Below, piece by piece: positions 1 to 9,109 of a DNA stretch of 64,000 bases. Source of the DNA: Photobacterium malacitanum (GTDB taxonomy: Bacteria; Pseudomonadota; Gammaproteobacteria; Enterobacterales; Vibrionaceae). The stretch is from the NCBI RefSeq assembly GCF_900185615.1, contig NZ_FYAK01000016.1, positions 1-64,000 of the forward strand, in the 5' to 3' direction. The position numbers and the translations under genes are program-made. Below the pieces are notes generated by a model. It saw nothing but the letters and a program-made list of their open reading frames with translations, was not told the DNA's origin and ran no database searches. Position 1 is the first letter of the stretch, and each line of letters begins with the position of its first letter.

Positions 1-75
1 CTGTTACCGCTCGACTTGCATGTGTTAGGCCTGCCGCCAGCGTTCAATCTGAGCCATGATCAAACTCTTCAATTA
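1..75 (-). rRNA. rrs: 16S ribosomal RNA, 5' end only
   Basis: Read on the minus strand, the segment begins TTAATTGAAGAGTTTGATC and continues through the conserved ATGGCTCAG and AACGCTGGCGGCAGG blocks of bacterial 16S rRNA. Only about 75 nt of the 5' end lies in the window; the rest continues to the left. The mature 5' end is placed near position 75 by comparison with the E. coli 16S start. The gene is the first of an rrn operon transcribed leftward, and its leader and promoters follow to the right. Confidence 0.97.
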
Positions 76-161
76 AAGTTTTGTTGTTTCTTTCGAAACG
101 GCTCAATGAATACTGACTTCAAAACTAACTCTTCATAAATAAAGAGTGTAATTTTAAAGCT

Positions 162-186
162 ATTATCGTTCCAACAGAACGATAAT
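162..186 (-). other. rrn leader hairpin
   Basis: A perfect 9-bp inverted repeat (ATTATCGTT and AACGATAAT) with a 7-nt loop lies in the transcribed leader, about 90 nt upstream of the 16S 5' end. It probably forms part of the leader RNA structure. Whether it is a processing site or an rRNA folding aid cannot be told from sequence. Confidence 0.5.
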
Positions 187-335
187 GAATTGACTGTGCC
201 GCTTTCTTATTTTTACTTTTTATAAAAAAGTAAAACAAAAAAGCAATCGAACTATTTCTAGCTCTAGGTCACTCAGTTCATTGATAAATCTTTCGACTTA
301 ACTATTCAACGAGTGCCCACACAGATTGCATGGTC

Positions 336-352
336 AAATTGTTAAAGAACGT
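336..352 (-). promoter_or_regulatory. rrn boxA antitermination site
   Basis: On the minus strand the leader reads CGTTCTTTAACAATTTG, a close match to the enterobacterial rrn boxA (TGCTCTTTAACAA). It lies downstream of both promoters and upstream of 16S, as expected for loading the NusB/NusE antitermination complex. Confidence 0.8.
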
Positions 353-400
353 TGACTTTCAACATGTTAGCGTTAACCGCCTCAGTAAGTCAGGCCGCGT

Positions 401-428
401 ATAATACGTAAGCCAAATATAAAGTCAA
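401..428 (-). promoter_or_regulatory. rrn promoter, proximal (P2-like)
   Basis: On the minus strand a TTGACT -35 (423-428) is separated by 16 bp from a TATTAT -10 (401-406), followed by a GC-rich ACGCGGCC stretch. The 16-bp spacer and GC-rich discriminator are typical of rRNA promoters. It lies about 50 bp upstream of boxA. Confidence 0.8.
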
Positions 429-607
429 TAAGAAATTTTATCATTTAAAACGTCTTATTGACTCTCTTCGCTATATCAGCAGAAGAAATTTTTTAAATAA
501 TTATCTAATATTCATTGAATTAAAGATTAATTATCACTAATAATCTGGGAGATAAAAAGTTTGAACTCTGTCGGTTGTTGAGCCGTATCCCCTTTCGATG
601 GAGCCGC

Positions 608-655
608 ATTATAGAGACTTTGATCACTCTGACAAGCCTTTTTAAAAAAAAAGAA
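608..655 (-). promoter_or_regulatory. rrn promoter, distal (P1-like) with UP-like tract
   Basis: On the minus strand a TTGTCA -35 (630-635), a 16-bp spacer and a consensus TATAAT -10 (608-613) are followed by GCGGCTCC, a GC-rich discriminator of the kind linked to ppGpp/DksA control. An A/T tract just upstream of the -35 (about 638-655) resembles an UP element. This gives a classic P1-P2 tandem roughly 210 bp apart. Confidence 0.85.
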
Positions 656-833
656 TGTAATTGCCGATTATTTCATCTAATGTGAACAATGTGACTGTAA
701 TAAGCACATGCGAGTAAATTTGAGCTCAATTATTATTAATTACAAGTCATTAAAATTGGCATCATTGTAAGCTTGATGTTAAAACACCAACTTAATGCAT
801 TCTTCTCTTTCCCTTTTGAGATGTACTTTAAAT

Positions 834-1295
834 ATGAAATCAAACAACCAAACCACAATAACCGTGATTGCTATCGCTATCATTGGCGCCTTAATCTTTA
901 GTATGTTCGGTAGTACTCCACCAGCCATCAGTTTTGCATTAGGTGCAATGCTAACAGGACTGGCGTTACACTTTATGCAAGAAAGTAAACATACCATCCT
1001 TGATGAATCAGATCCCTCTCAGAGCAGTAAAACACTTTATGTTGGCAACCTTCCTTATCGTGCAAATGAGAGTGACGTAAAAAATCTTTTCGCTGAGCAT
1101 GGTGATGTTTTTGCCGTACGCTTAATGAAAGACAAGCGTACAGGCAAGCGTAGAGGCTTTGGCTTTGTTGTTATGAGCAGCCAAGATGCGGAACATGCCA
1201 TTGAGCAACTTAACAATCAAGAATATGGTCAACGCACACTAAAAGTACGTGAGGCTAATGAACCTAAAAATGCGGATAGCTTAGATCTTGAATAG
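834..1295 (+). CDS. membrane-anchored RRM-domain RNA-binding protein
   Basis: A 153-residue protein with two hydrophobic segments at the N-terminus (about residues 9-26 and 31-47), a short linker, and one RNA recognition motif (about 67-142). RNP2 is LYVGNL (68-73) and RNP1 is KRRGFGFV (105-112), with the aromatic residues that stack on RNA intact. The fold suggests single-stranded RNA binding close to the inner membrane; the target is unknown. The start at 834 places the membrane segment immediately after the Met. An in-frame ATG at 795 would add 13 residues, and neither start has a strong ribosome-binding site. Its 3' end overlaps convergent murI by 32 bp. It lies just upstream of, and divergent from, an rRNA operon. 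Confidence 0.85.
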   Translation: MKSNNQTTITVIAIAIIGALIFSMFGSTPPAISFALGAMLTGLALHFMQESKHTILDESDPSQSSKTLYVGNLPYRANESDVKNLFAEHGDVFAVRLMKDKRTGKRRGFGFVVMSSQDAEHAIEQLNNQEYGQRTLKVREANEPKNADSLDLE

Positions 1296-2061
1296 TATCT
1301 AACTGCATTGCATTTAAGCTTTTATTCAGCGCCGCAGCATCATATGTTGCGGCGCTGCTGTATGTGACATTCTTTATTGTATTACTAGGCACCATAACGC
1401 CACTTGACGCCCCTAATAATAGTGCAACTCGCTTAGCTATTGCTTTACCAGAATCCACCACATTAACTGAGTGCTTAAAGGCGGTCTGAATTTCTTGCTT
1501 GATCAGTGGAAAGTGGGTGCAACCTAAAACGATACTATCAATTGTCCCTTGCCAAGGTTTTAGAATTTGTTCCAATTCCCCTATATCTACAGTTTTACCG
1601 CGTAGTTTCTGCTCTGCCATTTCAACTAATCGTGTCGAACCAATCATCTTAACTTCACACCCATTAGCAAACTGCTGTACTAATTGATGGGTATAATCTC
1701 GATTTACCGTTGCAGGAGTGGCTAGTAACCCAATGGATTTAGTCTGACTAATTAAAGCGGCTGGTTTTATTGCTGGTACTACGCCCACCACAGGAATGGT
1801 TAACTGTTGACGCAAAGAAGGTAAAACAATCGTGCTGGCGGTATTACAAGCAATAACGATTAAATCAGCTTGATACTGGTTAGCAAGTAACGTCACAATA
1901 TAATTAGTACGCTTAATTAAGGTGGCATCATCAAGCTCGCCATAAGGAAAAGCTGCGTTATCAAAAGCATAAATGAACTGCACTTGCGGTAGTAAAGCAT
2001 GGATCTCTTGATAAACAGATAAACCGCCCACTCCAGAATCAAAAATAACAACTTTTTTCAC
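1264..2061 (-). CDS. murI: glutamate racemase
   Basis: Interconverts L- and D-glutamate in the cytoplasm to supply D-Glu for peptidoglycan. The protein is about 265 residues, normal for the family. Catalytic and substrate motifs are present: DSGVGG at 8-13, the first catalytic cysteine in ACNTAS (C72) and the second in GCTHFP (C181). The reading frame opens with two in-frame GTG codons. The one at 2061 is preferred because an AAGG lies about 9 nt upstream, whereas the GTG at 2067 is too close to it. The gene follows btuB and a PP-loop ATPase on the same strand, recalling the E. coli btuB-murI neighbourhood. Confidence 0.95.
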   Translation of the reverse strand: MKKVVIFDSGVGGLSVYQEIHALLPQVQFIYAFDNAAFPYGELDDATLIKRTNYIVTLLANQYQADLIVIACNTASTIVLPSLRQQLTIPVVGVVPAIKPAALISQTKSIGLLATPATVNRDYTHQLVQQFANGCEVKMIGSTRLVEMAEQKLRGKTVDIGELEQILKPWQGTIDSIVLGCTHFPLIKQEIQTAFKHSVNVVDSGKAIAKRVALLLGASSGVMVPSNTIKNVTYSSAATYDAAALNKSLNAMQLDTIQDLSYPHF

Positions 2062-2091
2062 TACCACTGACCTTATTACGATATCAAGCTG

Positions 2092-2790
2092 TCATGATAC
2101 TGCGATATCAACGTTCGGCAAAGTGCCTGTCTCGATAACCATATAGCGTTGATAACAAAATCGCGTCTCTATTTCGCAAGTTAACCACTTTATAAGTAGT
2201 GACTGCTGATAAAAAGGCGCATCAACGACCAATGAATGAAACTCACCATTTTCACCACACGGATCAATTGCTGTCGGTAACTCATTTAATAACTGATGAT
2301 CAAACCAACGCCCACAAAATTGACGAGCTAATTGAGTACTATCAATGGTGACTAATTTAGTTTTAATTCCAGACTCAATAATTTCATTGGCTAATTGAGT
2401 GCTAGGTTGACCTAATAAAGGAAAAATACATTGCCATCCTGCAGGCTCAATATACTGTCGGCGATAATCAGCAATACCATTATCAAACAAATCACCAAAA
2501 GCGACAGCATCAAACGGTAAGCCACAATTTTTTAGGCCATCAATAATCGCCTGCTGATAAATATCATTGGCGGGAAATACTTCAGGTAATGCAATCAGCA
2601 CTAACGGTAAACCAATCAGCAGTGCTTGTTGTTTAACAACCGAGATTGGCGTCGCTTGAAAGGGAACATCGTTATTTACATGAGTTGTGAACAGTCCAAC
2701 AACCTCATAGTCTGAATCATTCAATAACCGCCATAGGGTTAATGCTGAATCTTTACCTGATGACCAACTGATCATTATTTTTGTTTTCAT
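2092..2790 (-). CDS. PP-loop ATPase, diphthine-ammonia-ligase-like (Dph6 / MJ0570 family)
   Basis: A 232-residue protein starting with an ATP-pyrophosphatase loop (SSGKDS, residues 10-15), the adenylation signature of the adenine nucleotide alpha-hydrolase superfamily. The overall pattern, including a mid-protein AFGDLFD block and a late PCGENGEFHS block, matches bacterial relatives of the Dph6-type amidoligases. Bacteria lack diphthamide, so the substrate here is unknown; an ATP-dependent amidation or thiolation is likely by family. An upstream in-frame Met would add five residues, but a GGTG motif favours the Met at 2790. The gene lies between btuB and murI and is separated from btuB by a terminator hairpin, so it may have its own promoter. 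Confidence 0.8.
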   Translation of the reverse strand: MKTKIMISWSSGKDSALTLWRLLNDSDYEVVGLFTTHVNNDVPFQATPISVVKQQALLIGLPLVLIALPEVFPANDIYQQAIIDGLKNCGLPFDAVAFGDLFDNGIADYRRQYIEPAGWQCIFPLLGQPSTQLANEIIESGIKTKLVTIDSTQLARQFCGRWFDHQLLNELPTAIDPCGENGEFHSLVVDAPFYQQSLLIKWLTCEIETRFCYQRYMVIETGTLPNVDIAVS

Positions 2791-2803
2791 CTGCATCACC
2801 ATC

Positions 2804-2829
2804 AAAAAGACCGCACAATGGCGGTCTTT
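2804..2829 (-). terminator. btuB rho-independent terminator
   Basis: A perfect 9-bp stem (AAAGACCGC / GCGGTCTTT, 2806-2814 and 2821-2829) with a 6-nt loop, followed on the minus strand by a T run. It lies 20 bp past the btuB stop and ends just before the start of the PP-loop ATPase gene. Confidence 0.85.
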
Positions 2830-2848
2830 ATCTATACATCATCAAATA

Positions 2849-4678
2849 TTAAAACTGGTAATTAATACTGGTGTAGAACGTTCGACCAGGCATTGCATAA
2901 CCAGCAGCTGTTTCGTAATCCTCATTCAGCAAGTTCGCGACTCGGCCTTTTAGTGCAAGTTTAGGCTGTAACCAATAAGTTAATGCCAGATCCCATGTAT
3001 CATAAGCGGGTAATTCGACATCAAAATCTGGGCGTTTACCGTGATACTGGTACGTTACCGCAGTATCTAGATCGCCATAACTCGCGCTACCGACCCATTT
3101 AAATGAGAACTTTTCACGACGTATTAGCTGCTTACCTTCGCTATCTCGAGGATCTTTAAAATCAAAGTTTAGCTGGTGACTAATAATACCGGTATCAAAA
3201 TCAGCTTCGACTTCAACACCTTTGATTTTGCTTTCGCCTGCAACATTTTCATAAGACGGTGTACCGCCGGTATAACTGATTAAATCGTCAATGCGCATTT
3301 GATATGCAGTTACCGCCAAACTACCAATGTCGTAATCAGCATGTAAGGAGACATCGATATTTTTTGAGGTTTCAGGATTTAAATTAGGGTTACCAGTTGA
3401 CCAAGCACTTTTCACATACAATTGATAAAGGTTCGGTGCTTTAAATGCGGTGCCGTATGAACCACGTAATTGAATATTGTCATTCAAATACCAGCCACCA
3501 GCGATATTATAAGTTGAATGAGTGCCATATTGCTGATTATCATCTAGACGAACACTGGTTTCGATACTAACAGGCGAGTAATCCCATAAGCCAATCGCAT
3601 AGTAACCAGTATTATCTCGTTCTTTATTGCCAGCAAAACCAGTTAAATCATTCCATTGTTCTTGACGCCAATCGATACCACCACTCACCGACAGTGTCGA
3701 TAATAGTTGGTACTGGTTATGCCATTGAATATTACGCTGATGATATTGATCTTTACGATTCACGACATTAGTTTTATCAATAAGATCCAGGTTATCTTGC
3801 TTTTGATAATCAAATATCAGTGATGATTTATAGCTATTTTGAGCATATTTTAAACCTGCAGAGTAATCATTAAATTCCGTTTCGGCTCTTACATACTGAT
3901 GCCCAGAATAGATACTTGAACCATCATATTGGTAATGATTTTTATACCACCGAGTTGCGACATAGCCTGAAACTTGATCACTAAATTGATGATGCAGTGC
4001 TAACGATGCATTACGGCTATCAAAACCATGTTTATCACCGTCATTCAATCCTGGTTGAGGATGAACATTATAGCCTTTATCATTTTCGTAACCTGCAGCT
4101 AACTGTAATACGGTTTTATCCCCAATATTATAGGCACCGGAAGCATTAGCCTCTTGGTAGTTATGACTCCCAATACCTAAATCTAACTTCGTTTTTGATG
4201 GCGTATCTGTACCTGTCAGGGTGATGATATTTATCACACCACCAATCGCTTCGGAACCATAGATCGCAGCTCGCGCACCGCGCGTAAATTCAATCCGCTC
4301 AACTTGAGTTAATGGAATTTGGTTAAAATCAACGTTGCCAGCAACTGAGCGAGCCATACGAATGCCATCAACCAAGACTAATACTTGATCGGAGTTTGCC
4401 CCGCGAACAAAAATACTTGAACTTTGGCCTCGGCCACCATTTTGAGTGATCTGCACCCCTGGTAATAAGCTCAATACTTCAGTTAATGTTTTCGCCTGCA
4501 CGTTATCGATATCTTGACGAGTGACAACATTAAAAGGCGCTAGGACAGATGTTACTGGTTGCTCAAAGCGGTTAGCCGTTACTACCATCACATCATCAGA
4601 TGTCGTGTCGGCGGCAAATGAAGTAAAAGAAGGGAGACACAACGACGCTACTGTCGCTGCTAAAAGGGATTTTTTCAT
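2849..4678 (-). CDS. btuB: TonB-dependent vitamin B12 outer-membrane receptor
   Basis: Outer-membrane transporter that takes up cobalamin using TonB energy. The 609-residue protein has a cleavable signal peptide (about residues 1-22), a TonB box DDVMVVTA just after it, a plug domain with the conserved RGANSDQVLVLVDGIR block, and a long beta-barrel ending in an aromatic residue (YQF), the usual barrel terminus for BAM recognition. An AGGAA ribosome-binding site sits 6-7 nt before the ATG. The cobalamin riboswitch upstream strongly supports B12 rather than siderophore uptake. A terminator follows the gene. Confidence 0.96.
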   Translation of the reverse strand: MKKSLLAATVASLCLPSFTSFAADTTSDDVMVVTANRFEQPVTSVLAPFNVVTRQDIDNVQAKTLTEVLSLLPGVQITQNGGRGQSSSIFVRGANSDQVLVLVDGIRMARSVAGNVDFNQIPLTQVERIEFTRGARAAIYGSEAIGGVINIITLTGTDTPSKTKLDLGIGSHNYQEANASGAYNIGDKTVLQLAAGYENDKGYNVHPQPGLNDGDKHGFDSRNASLALHHQFSDQVSGYVATRWYKNHYQYDGSSIYSGHQYVRAETEFNDYSAGLKYAQNSYKSSLIFDYQKQDNLDLIDKTNVVNRKDQYHQRNIQWHNQYQLLSTLSVSGGIDWRQEQWNDLTGFAGNKERDNTGYYAIGLWDYSPVSIETSVRLDDNQQYGTHSTYNIAGGWYLNDNIQLRGSYGTAFKAPNLYQLYVKSAWSTGNPNLNPETSKNIDVSLHADYDIGSLAVTAYQMRIDDLISYTGGTPSYENVAGESKIKGVEVEADFDTGIISHQLNFDFKDPRDSEGKQLIRREKFSFKWVGSASYGDLDTAVTYQYHGKRPDFDVELPAYDTWDLALTYWLQPKLALKGRVANLLNEDYETAAGYAMPGRTFYTSINYQF

Positions 4679-4720
4679 TACAATTTCCTAAGTCGCGTTT
4701 ATATCAAAGCAAGATTGCTT

Positions 4721-4932
4721 GTCTGCTGGTTGGTATTCGGACTTAAGAGCATGACCATTTGGTCGCCTAGGCAACAACTTCCCATTGTCACTATACTAAA
4801 TCATGCACTGATTATTTGTAGGGAGCATCAACAGTGTTTGGATTACATCCATGTGCGTTCGTTCTCTATTACCGCTGCGCGTCAGTTACGGATTTACACC
4901 GTATTCCCTAGCCTTCCAAGGCTAACCAGCAC
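4721..4932 (-). promoter_or_regulatory. cobalamin (AdoCbl) riboswitch controlling btuB
   Basis: On the minus strand the leader holds the family's conserved blocks in order: GGGAATACGGTG-TAAATCCGT-AACTG near the 5' side (about 4909-4880), a later AGTGACAATGGGAAG block (about 4790-4770), and the B12-box region AAGTCCGAATACC followed by CCAGCAGAC (about 4750-4721). A TAGCC/GGCTA hairpin stands just 5' of the core. Beyond the aptamer, an AAGCAA/TTGCTT repeat (4708-4721) and the btuB ribosome-binding site are 20-45 nt away, suggesting translational control. Binding of adenosylcobalamin is expected to repress btuB. Confidence 0.9.
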
Positions 4933-5092
4933 AGCGCGAATGCTAGTGGTGTATTGCTTTTATGTCTAGTTTTGTTTGTTATTAGTGATAGATTTTTAGG
5001 GTCTCCGCAATTTTAATTTGCCCCAACACTGGACATCAGTGTGCAATACAATAAAATCTGCGGTCTTATTTTGAGCAGTCGAGGCACACACT

Positions 5093-6199
5093 ATGACATC
5101 CACCGTCCTTAATACCGCTGACTACCAGCCACAGTTGGATGAAAAAGCAGCCCGTATTCAAGATCTACTTAGCGATTTTGAAACGCCTGAATTGGAGGTG
5201 TTTGCCTCTCCTGCAGAGCATTACCGTATGCGTGCAGAATTTCGTGTATGGCACGAAGGCGAAGAACTGTATTACATCATGTTCAATCAACACACGCGTG
5301 AAAAGTACCGTGTTGATCAGTTCCCTGCAGCAAGCCGTTTAATTAACGATTTAATGCCAATGTTACTTGATGCAATCAAGCCAATAAAAGCCCTACGTCA
5401 TAAACTGTTCCAAGTCGATTTCTTATCAACATTAAGTGGTGAAATCCTAGTTTCAATGCTTTACCACCGCCAGTTAGATGACGAATGGACTCAAGCTGCA
5501 AAACAATTAAAGCAACGTTTGAATGACGAAGGGTTTAAATTAAACCTAATTGGTCGTGCACGTAAGATGAAAATCGTCTTAGATCAAGATTTTGTCATTG
5601 AAGAACTAAAAGTTCATGATAAAACATTAACTTACAAACAAGTTGAAAATAGCTTTACTCAGCCAAATGGTGAAGTTGCTCAGAAAATGTTGGAATGGGC
5701 GGTTGATTGCACTCAAGATAGTGCTGGTGACTTACTTGAGCTGTATTGTGGTAACGGTAATTTTTCACTTGCACTCGCGCCAAATTTTGAGCGCGTACTG
5801 GCAACTGAACTCGCAAAACCTTCGGTTGATTCAGCCCAATACAATATTGCGGTAAACAACATTGAAAACGTGCAAATCATTCGTATGTCAGCGGAAGATT
5901 TTACTGATGCGATGGCGGGTAAACGTGAATTCCGTCGTCTAAAAGATCAGAATGTTGATTTGCAAAGTTATAATTGCAACACCATTTTTGTTGATCCACC
6001 ACGTTCAGGTATGGATGACGGTACCTGCCGTATGGTGCAAGGTTACGATAATATTATGTATATCTCGTGCAATCCTGAAACCCTGCGCGATAATTTGGCG
6101 ATTCTAACTGAAACCCATAACATTACTCGATTCGCGTTATTTGACCAATTCCCTTACACCCATCACATGGAAGCTGGAGTTGTGCTTGAGCGTAAATAA
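5093..6199 (+). CDS. trmA: tRNA (uracil-54-C5)-methyltransferase
   Basis: Makes ribothymidine at position 54 of the tRNA T-loop using S-adenosylmethionine. The 368-residue length matches E. coli TrmA (366). Visible motifs are the SAM-binding YCGNGNFSL (218-226), DPPRSG (301-306), the nucleophilic cysteine in YISCNPETL (C326) and the general base glutamate in HHMEAG (E360), each offset by two from the E. coli residues. A GAGGC ribosome-binding site precedes the ATG. It is transcribed divergently from btuB and converges on yijD, as in E. coli. Confidence 0.97.
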   Translation: MTSTVLNTADYQPQLDEKAARIQDLLSDFETPELEVFASPAEHYRMRAEFRVWHEGEELYYIMFNQHTREKYRVDQFPAASRLINDLMPMLLDAIKPIKALRHKLFQVDFLSTLSGEILVSMLYHRQLDDEWTQAAKQLKQRLNDEGFKLNLIGRARKMKIVLDQDFVIEELKVHDKTLTYKQVENSFTQPNGEVAQKMLEWAVDCTQDSAGDLLELYCGNGNFSLALAPNFERVLATELAKPSVDSAQYNIAVNNIENVQIIRMSAEDFTDAMAGKREFRRLKDQNVDLQSYNCNTIFVDPPRSGMDDGTCRMVQGYDNIMYISCNPETLRDNLAILTETHNITRFALFDQFPYTHHMEAGVVLERK

Positions 6200-6225
6200 G
6201 CTTAATTAGCCACAATATAGACATA

Positions 6226-6256
6226 AAAAAGGCGCTTATAGCGCCTTTTTGTTTTT
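6226..6256. terminator. bidirectional terminator between trmA and yijD
   Basis: AAAAAGGCGC and GCGCCTTTTT form a strong stem around a 5-nt loop, with T runs on both strands. It serves both converging genes. Confidence 0.85.
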
Positions 6257-6271
6257 ATCATCGCAAGATAC

Positions 6272-6643
6272 TTACGCTGCTTTTTTCTCTTTCTTATCCA
6301 TTACACCCATTTTGTATGACACCCAAAATAGCAATGCTAGAGTAATCATTAATGGAATGAAATTTGACCCCATATCTGGGTATTCAGCACGAAGTAATGC
6401 CGCGTAGCCAAATACACCGACAAAGAAACATGCACTTGCAACAGCAGGAACACCTTCAGCCATCGGCTTACGCATATATTCTTGATATAAGCAGTATAAT
6501 GCCATGGCAAACGCCAAGACAGGGAAAATAGAGAACGTTACATAGCTTGAAAACAATACAGCCAGAGTGCCGTAACCACATAAACCTGTTAGTCCAGATA
6601 AAATCAGTGTCTTACGCTCTGCTTTAAGTTGTTGCTTGTCCAT
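6272..6643 (-). CDS. yijD: YijD family inner-membrane protein (DUF1422)
   Basis: A 123-residue protein with four predicted transmembrane segments (about residues 13-31, 34-53, 66-84 and 95-112) and a lysine-rich C-terminal tail. It matches the YijD/DUF1422 family, which has no assigned function. It starts 27 bp after fabR on the same strand, the same pairing as in E. coli (fabR-yijD), so co-transcription is likely. Sequence alone suggests no catalytic site. Confidence 0.9.
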   Translation of the reverse strand: MDKQQLKAERKTLILSGLTGLCGYGTLAVLFSSYVTFSIFPVLAFAMALYCLYQEYMRKPMAEGVPAVASACFFVGVFGYAALLRAEYPDMGSNFIPLMITLALLFWVSYKMGVMDKKEKKAA

Positions 6644-6670
6644 ATATACTTCACCAAAATAAAAATGAAA

Positions 6671-7303
6671 TTATAGTTTCTGCCTGAGCTCTCGACGCTC
6701 ACGCTCTTTTCGATACCAATAGGCACCTTTTGCAATCATTCTAAGTTGCATAATCAGTCTTTCTGCATGCTCAGCACGAGCATGGCTATCTAGATCAAGT
6801 GCTTCAGCACCCGAGCTAAAGACCAATGTCACTGACGCTTCAGCTTGAGTATATGCTTCTTCATGAGTTACCCCAGTTTTAGCCTCAAGATACTCAGCCA
6901 GTTCCGCCACGAAATGTTGTATCTCTCGCACAACAGCAGCTCGAAAAGCTGGCGATGTACCAGAACGCTCACGAAGCAATAAGCGGAATACGTTAGGACT
7001 ACTTTCAATAAACTCCATAAAAGTCTCTACCGAGGTGCGGATAACACTGCCTTCGGTAGCAATACGTTGTCGTGCCTGACGCATTAATTGACGAAGAATT
7101 AATCCGCCTTCATCAACCATAGTTAACCCTAACTCATCCATATCTTTAAAGTGACGATAAAATGATGTTGGAGCAATACCAGCTTCACGCGCAACTTCAC
7201 GTAGACTTAAATTAGAAAAACTTCGCTCGGCACTTAATTGGCTAAAAGCGGCATCAATTAATGAACGCCGAGTTTTTTCTTTTTGCTGAGCCCTAATCCC
7301 CAT
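6671..7303 (-). CDS. fabR: unsaturated fatty acid synthesis repressor, TetR family
   Basis: Represses fabA/fabB in E. coli in response to the acyl-ACP/acyl-CoA pool. The 210-residue protein has the TetR helix-turn-helix near the N-terminus ([19 protein letters not shown], about residues 29-47) and is nearly collinear with E. coli FabR, including [21 protein letters not shown] and the [19 protein letters not shown] block. The start [15 protein letters not shown] is the family's usual N-terminus. It is divergent from sthA, an arrangement shared with E. coli. Confidence 0.95.
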   Translation of the reverse strand: MGIRAQQKEKTRRSLIDAAFSQLSAERSFSNLSLREVAREAGIAPTSFYRHFKDMDELGLTMVDEGGLILRQLMRQARQRIATEGSVIRTSVETFMEFIESSPNVFRLLLRERSGTSPAFRAAVVREIQHFVAELAEYLEAKTGVTHEEAYTQAEASVTLVFSSGAEALDLDSHARAEHAERLIMQLRMIAKGAYWYRKERERRELRQKL

Positions 7304-7621
7304 GAGTTATCTGCTTCTCTGTGATTTTCTTACAATGATACTCTGCTTACACAGTAACATCCGCGTCATTGTAACGACGCTCTACCCTCACATAGTAAAG
7401 GTAGAGTGCGACTGACGCAAAGCCAGATTAGTATCATTTTGCATTTTACATCACAAACTGTGGTGCTTGTTTAATAACCGATCAGGATCTATAACGTTTG
7501 ATTAATAATAAAAACTTCGTGACTCAGTTCGAGCTCTGACTATGTAACCATTCATCCCTATCAGCCAAACCGTTACCATAATAGCTATTCACATAAAATA
7601 ACCCAATCAAGGAATGAGGCT
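7304..7621. other. fabR-sthA divergent intergenic region
   Basis: About 318 bp with no coding content. It must hold both divergent promoters, but no strong -10/-35 pair stands out. An inverted repeat CTCTACC (7380-7386) and GGTAGAG (7400-7406) is the most obvious structure and could be an operator or a hairpin. No FabR palindrome could be assigned with confidence. Confidence 0.4.
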
Positions 7622-9037
7622 ATGTCTAATAACCAATCCACACCAAATAATCATTTTGATGTCATCGTTATTGGCAGTGGTCCTGGTGGTGAAGGGGCTG
7701 CAATGGGGCTCACTAAAGCTGGGTTTAAAGTTGCGATTATTGAGCGCGAAAATAGCGTTGGTGGTGGCTGTACGCATTGGGGAACGATTCCATCAAAATC
7801 ATTACGTCATGCTGTAAGCAGAATTATCGAATTCAATCAAAACCCACTCTATTGCAACGACACCTCAACCTTACACCGTACCTTTAGTCAGATCCTTCAC
7901 CATGCAGCAGAAGTTGTCAGCAAACAAACTCGTATGCGGCAAGGTTTTTATGATCGCAATCACTGCCAAATAATTCATGGCGAAGCTCAATTTGTTGACT
8001 CTCATACAGTCAGCGTGACTTGCAATGATGGCAGCATTGATTATTTCAGTGCTGAGCGATTTATTATTGCAACGGGTTCACGCCCTTATCAACCCGCTGG
8101 TGTTGATTTCACGCATTCGCGCGTTTATGACAGTGATTCAATTTTACAATTAGCCCATGATCCGCGTCATATTATTATTTATGGCGCAGGCGTTATTGGC
8201 TGTGAGTATGCGTCTATTTTTAGAGGGCTTGGGGTTAAAGTTGATTTGATTAACACTCGACAACGATTGTTGGAATTTCTTGATAACGAAATGTCAGACT
8301 CATTGTCTTATCACCTCACCAATACCGGTACCATGATCCGTAATGATGAAACTTTTGAGACCATAGAAGGCACTGATGACGGGGTTATTGTGCATTTACA
8401 ATCAGGCAAAAAGATGCGCGCTGATTGTTTACTGTATGCCAATGGACGTACTGGTAATACCGATAAACTGGCATTAGAGCATGTTGGTTTAGAAGCTGAC
8501 TCGCGCGGTCAACTACGAGTTAATAGTAACTATCAAACCACGGTAGAACATATCTATGCGGTTGGGGATGTGATTGGCTACCCTAGTCTTGCTAGTGCGG
8601 CTTATGATCAAGGCCGATTTGTGGCACAAGCTATCAGTACTGGTAAAGCGCAAGGACAATTAATCGCTAATATTCCCACTGGTATTTATACCCTGCCAGA
8701 GATCAGTTCTGTCGGTCAAACAGAGCAACAATTAACTGCGGCAAAAATTCCTTATGAAGTCGGTCGGTCGCAATTTAAACACTTAGCGCGCGCTCAAATT
8801 GCAGGAACTGAAGTTGGGAGTTTAAAAATTTTATTCCATCGTGACACCAAACAAATCCTCGGTATTCATTGCTTTGGCGAACGTGCTGCTGAAATCATTC
8901 ATATTGGCCAAGCGATCATGGAACAAAAAGGCGCAGGAAATACTATTGAGTATTTTGCTAACACCACCTTTAATTACCCGACAATGGCAGAAGCATTTCG
9001 CGTCGCGGCATTAAATGGTCTTAATCGATTATTTTAA
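7622..9037 (+). CDS. sthA: soluble pyridine nucleotide transhydrogenase
   Basis: FAD flavoprotein that moves reducing equivalents from NADPH to NAD+ in the cytosol. The 471-residue length is typical. The N-terminal FAD-binding [10 protein letters not shown] motif is at 18-27. The [15 protein letters not shown] block shows the SthA signature in which the second redox cysteine of disulfide reductases is replaced by Thr, so this is not a lipoamide or glutathione reductase. A second nucleotide-binding loop is seen in [12 protein letters not shown], and the dimerisation domain is C-terminal. AAGGA lies 8 nt before the ATG. It is divergent from fabR. Confidence 0.96.
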   Translation: MSNNQSTPNNHFDVIVIGSGPGGEGAAMGLTKAGFKVAIIERENSVGGGCTHWGTIPSKSLRHAVSRIIEFNQNPLYCNDTSTLHRTFSQILHHAAEVVSKQTRMRQGFYDRNHCQIIHGEAQFVDSHTVSVTCNDGSIDYFSAERFIIATGSRPYQPAGVDFTHSRVYDSDSILQLAHDPRHIIIYGAGVIGCEYASIFRGLGVKVDLINTRQRLLEFLDNEMSDSLSYHLTNTGTMIRNDETFETIEGTDDGVIVHLQSGKKMRADCLLYANGRTGNTDKLALEHVGLEADSRGQLRVNSNYQTTVEHIYAVGDVIGYPSLASAAYDQGRFVAQAISTGKAQGQLIANIPTGIYTLPEISSVGQTEQQLTAAKIPYEVGRSQFKHLARAQIAGTEVGSLKILFHRDTKQILGIHCFGERAAEIIHIGQAIMEQKGAGNTIEYFANTTFNYPTMAEAFRVAALNGLNRLF

Positions 9038-9059
9038 CTATCACTAAATTACAATAATA

Positions 9060-9080
9060 ACGGAGCCATTGAGGCTCCGT
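9060..9080. terminator. hairpin between convergent sthA and cysQ
   Basis: ACGGAGCC (9060-9067) and GGCTCCGT (9073-9080) form a strong 8-bp stem with a 5-nt loop between two converging genes. The T tract is weak on both strands, so it is only a probable terminator. Confidence 0.6.
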
Positions 9081-9109
9081 CATCGTTATATGTTGTACTC
9101 GCGATAATT

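Noticed and set aside
4715-4969. An 84-codon open frame on the plus strand upstream of btuB
   Set aside because: It coincides with the cobalamin riboswitch on the opposite strand, has no family resemblance and no good ribosome-binding site.
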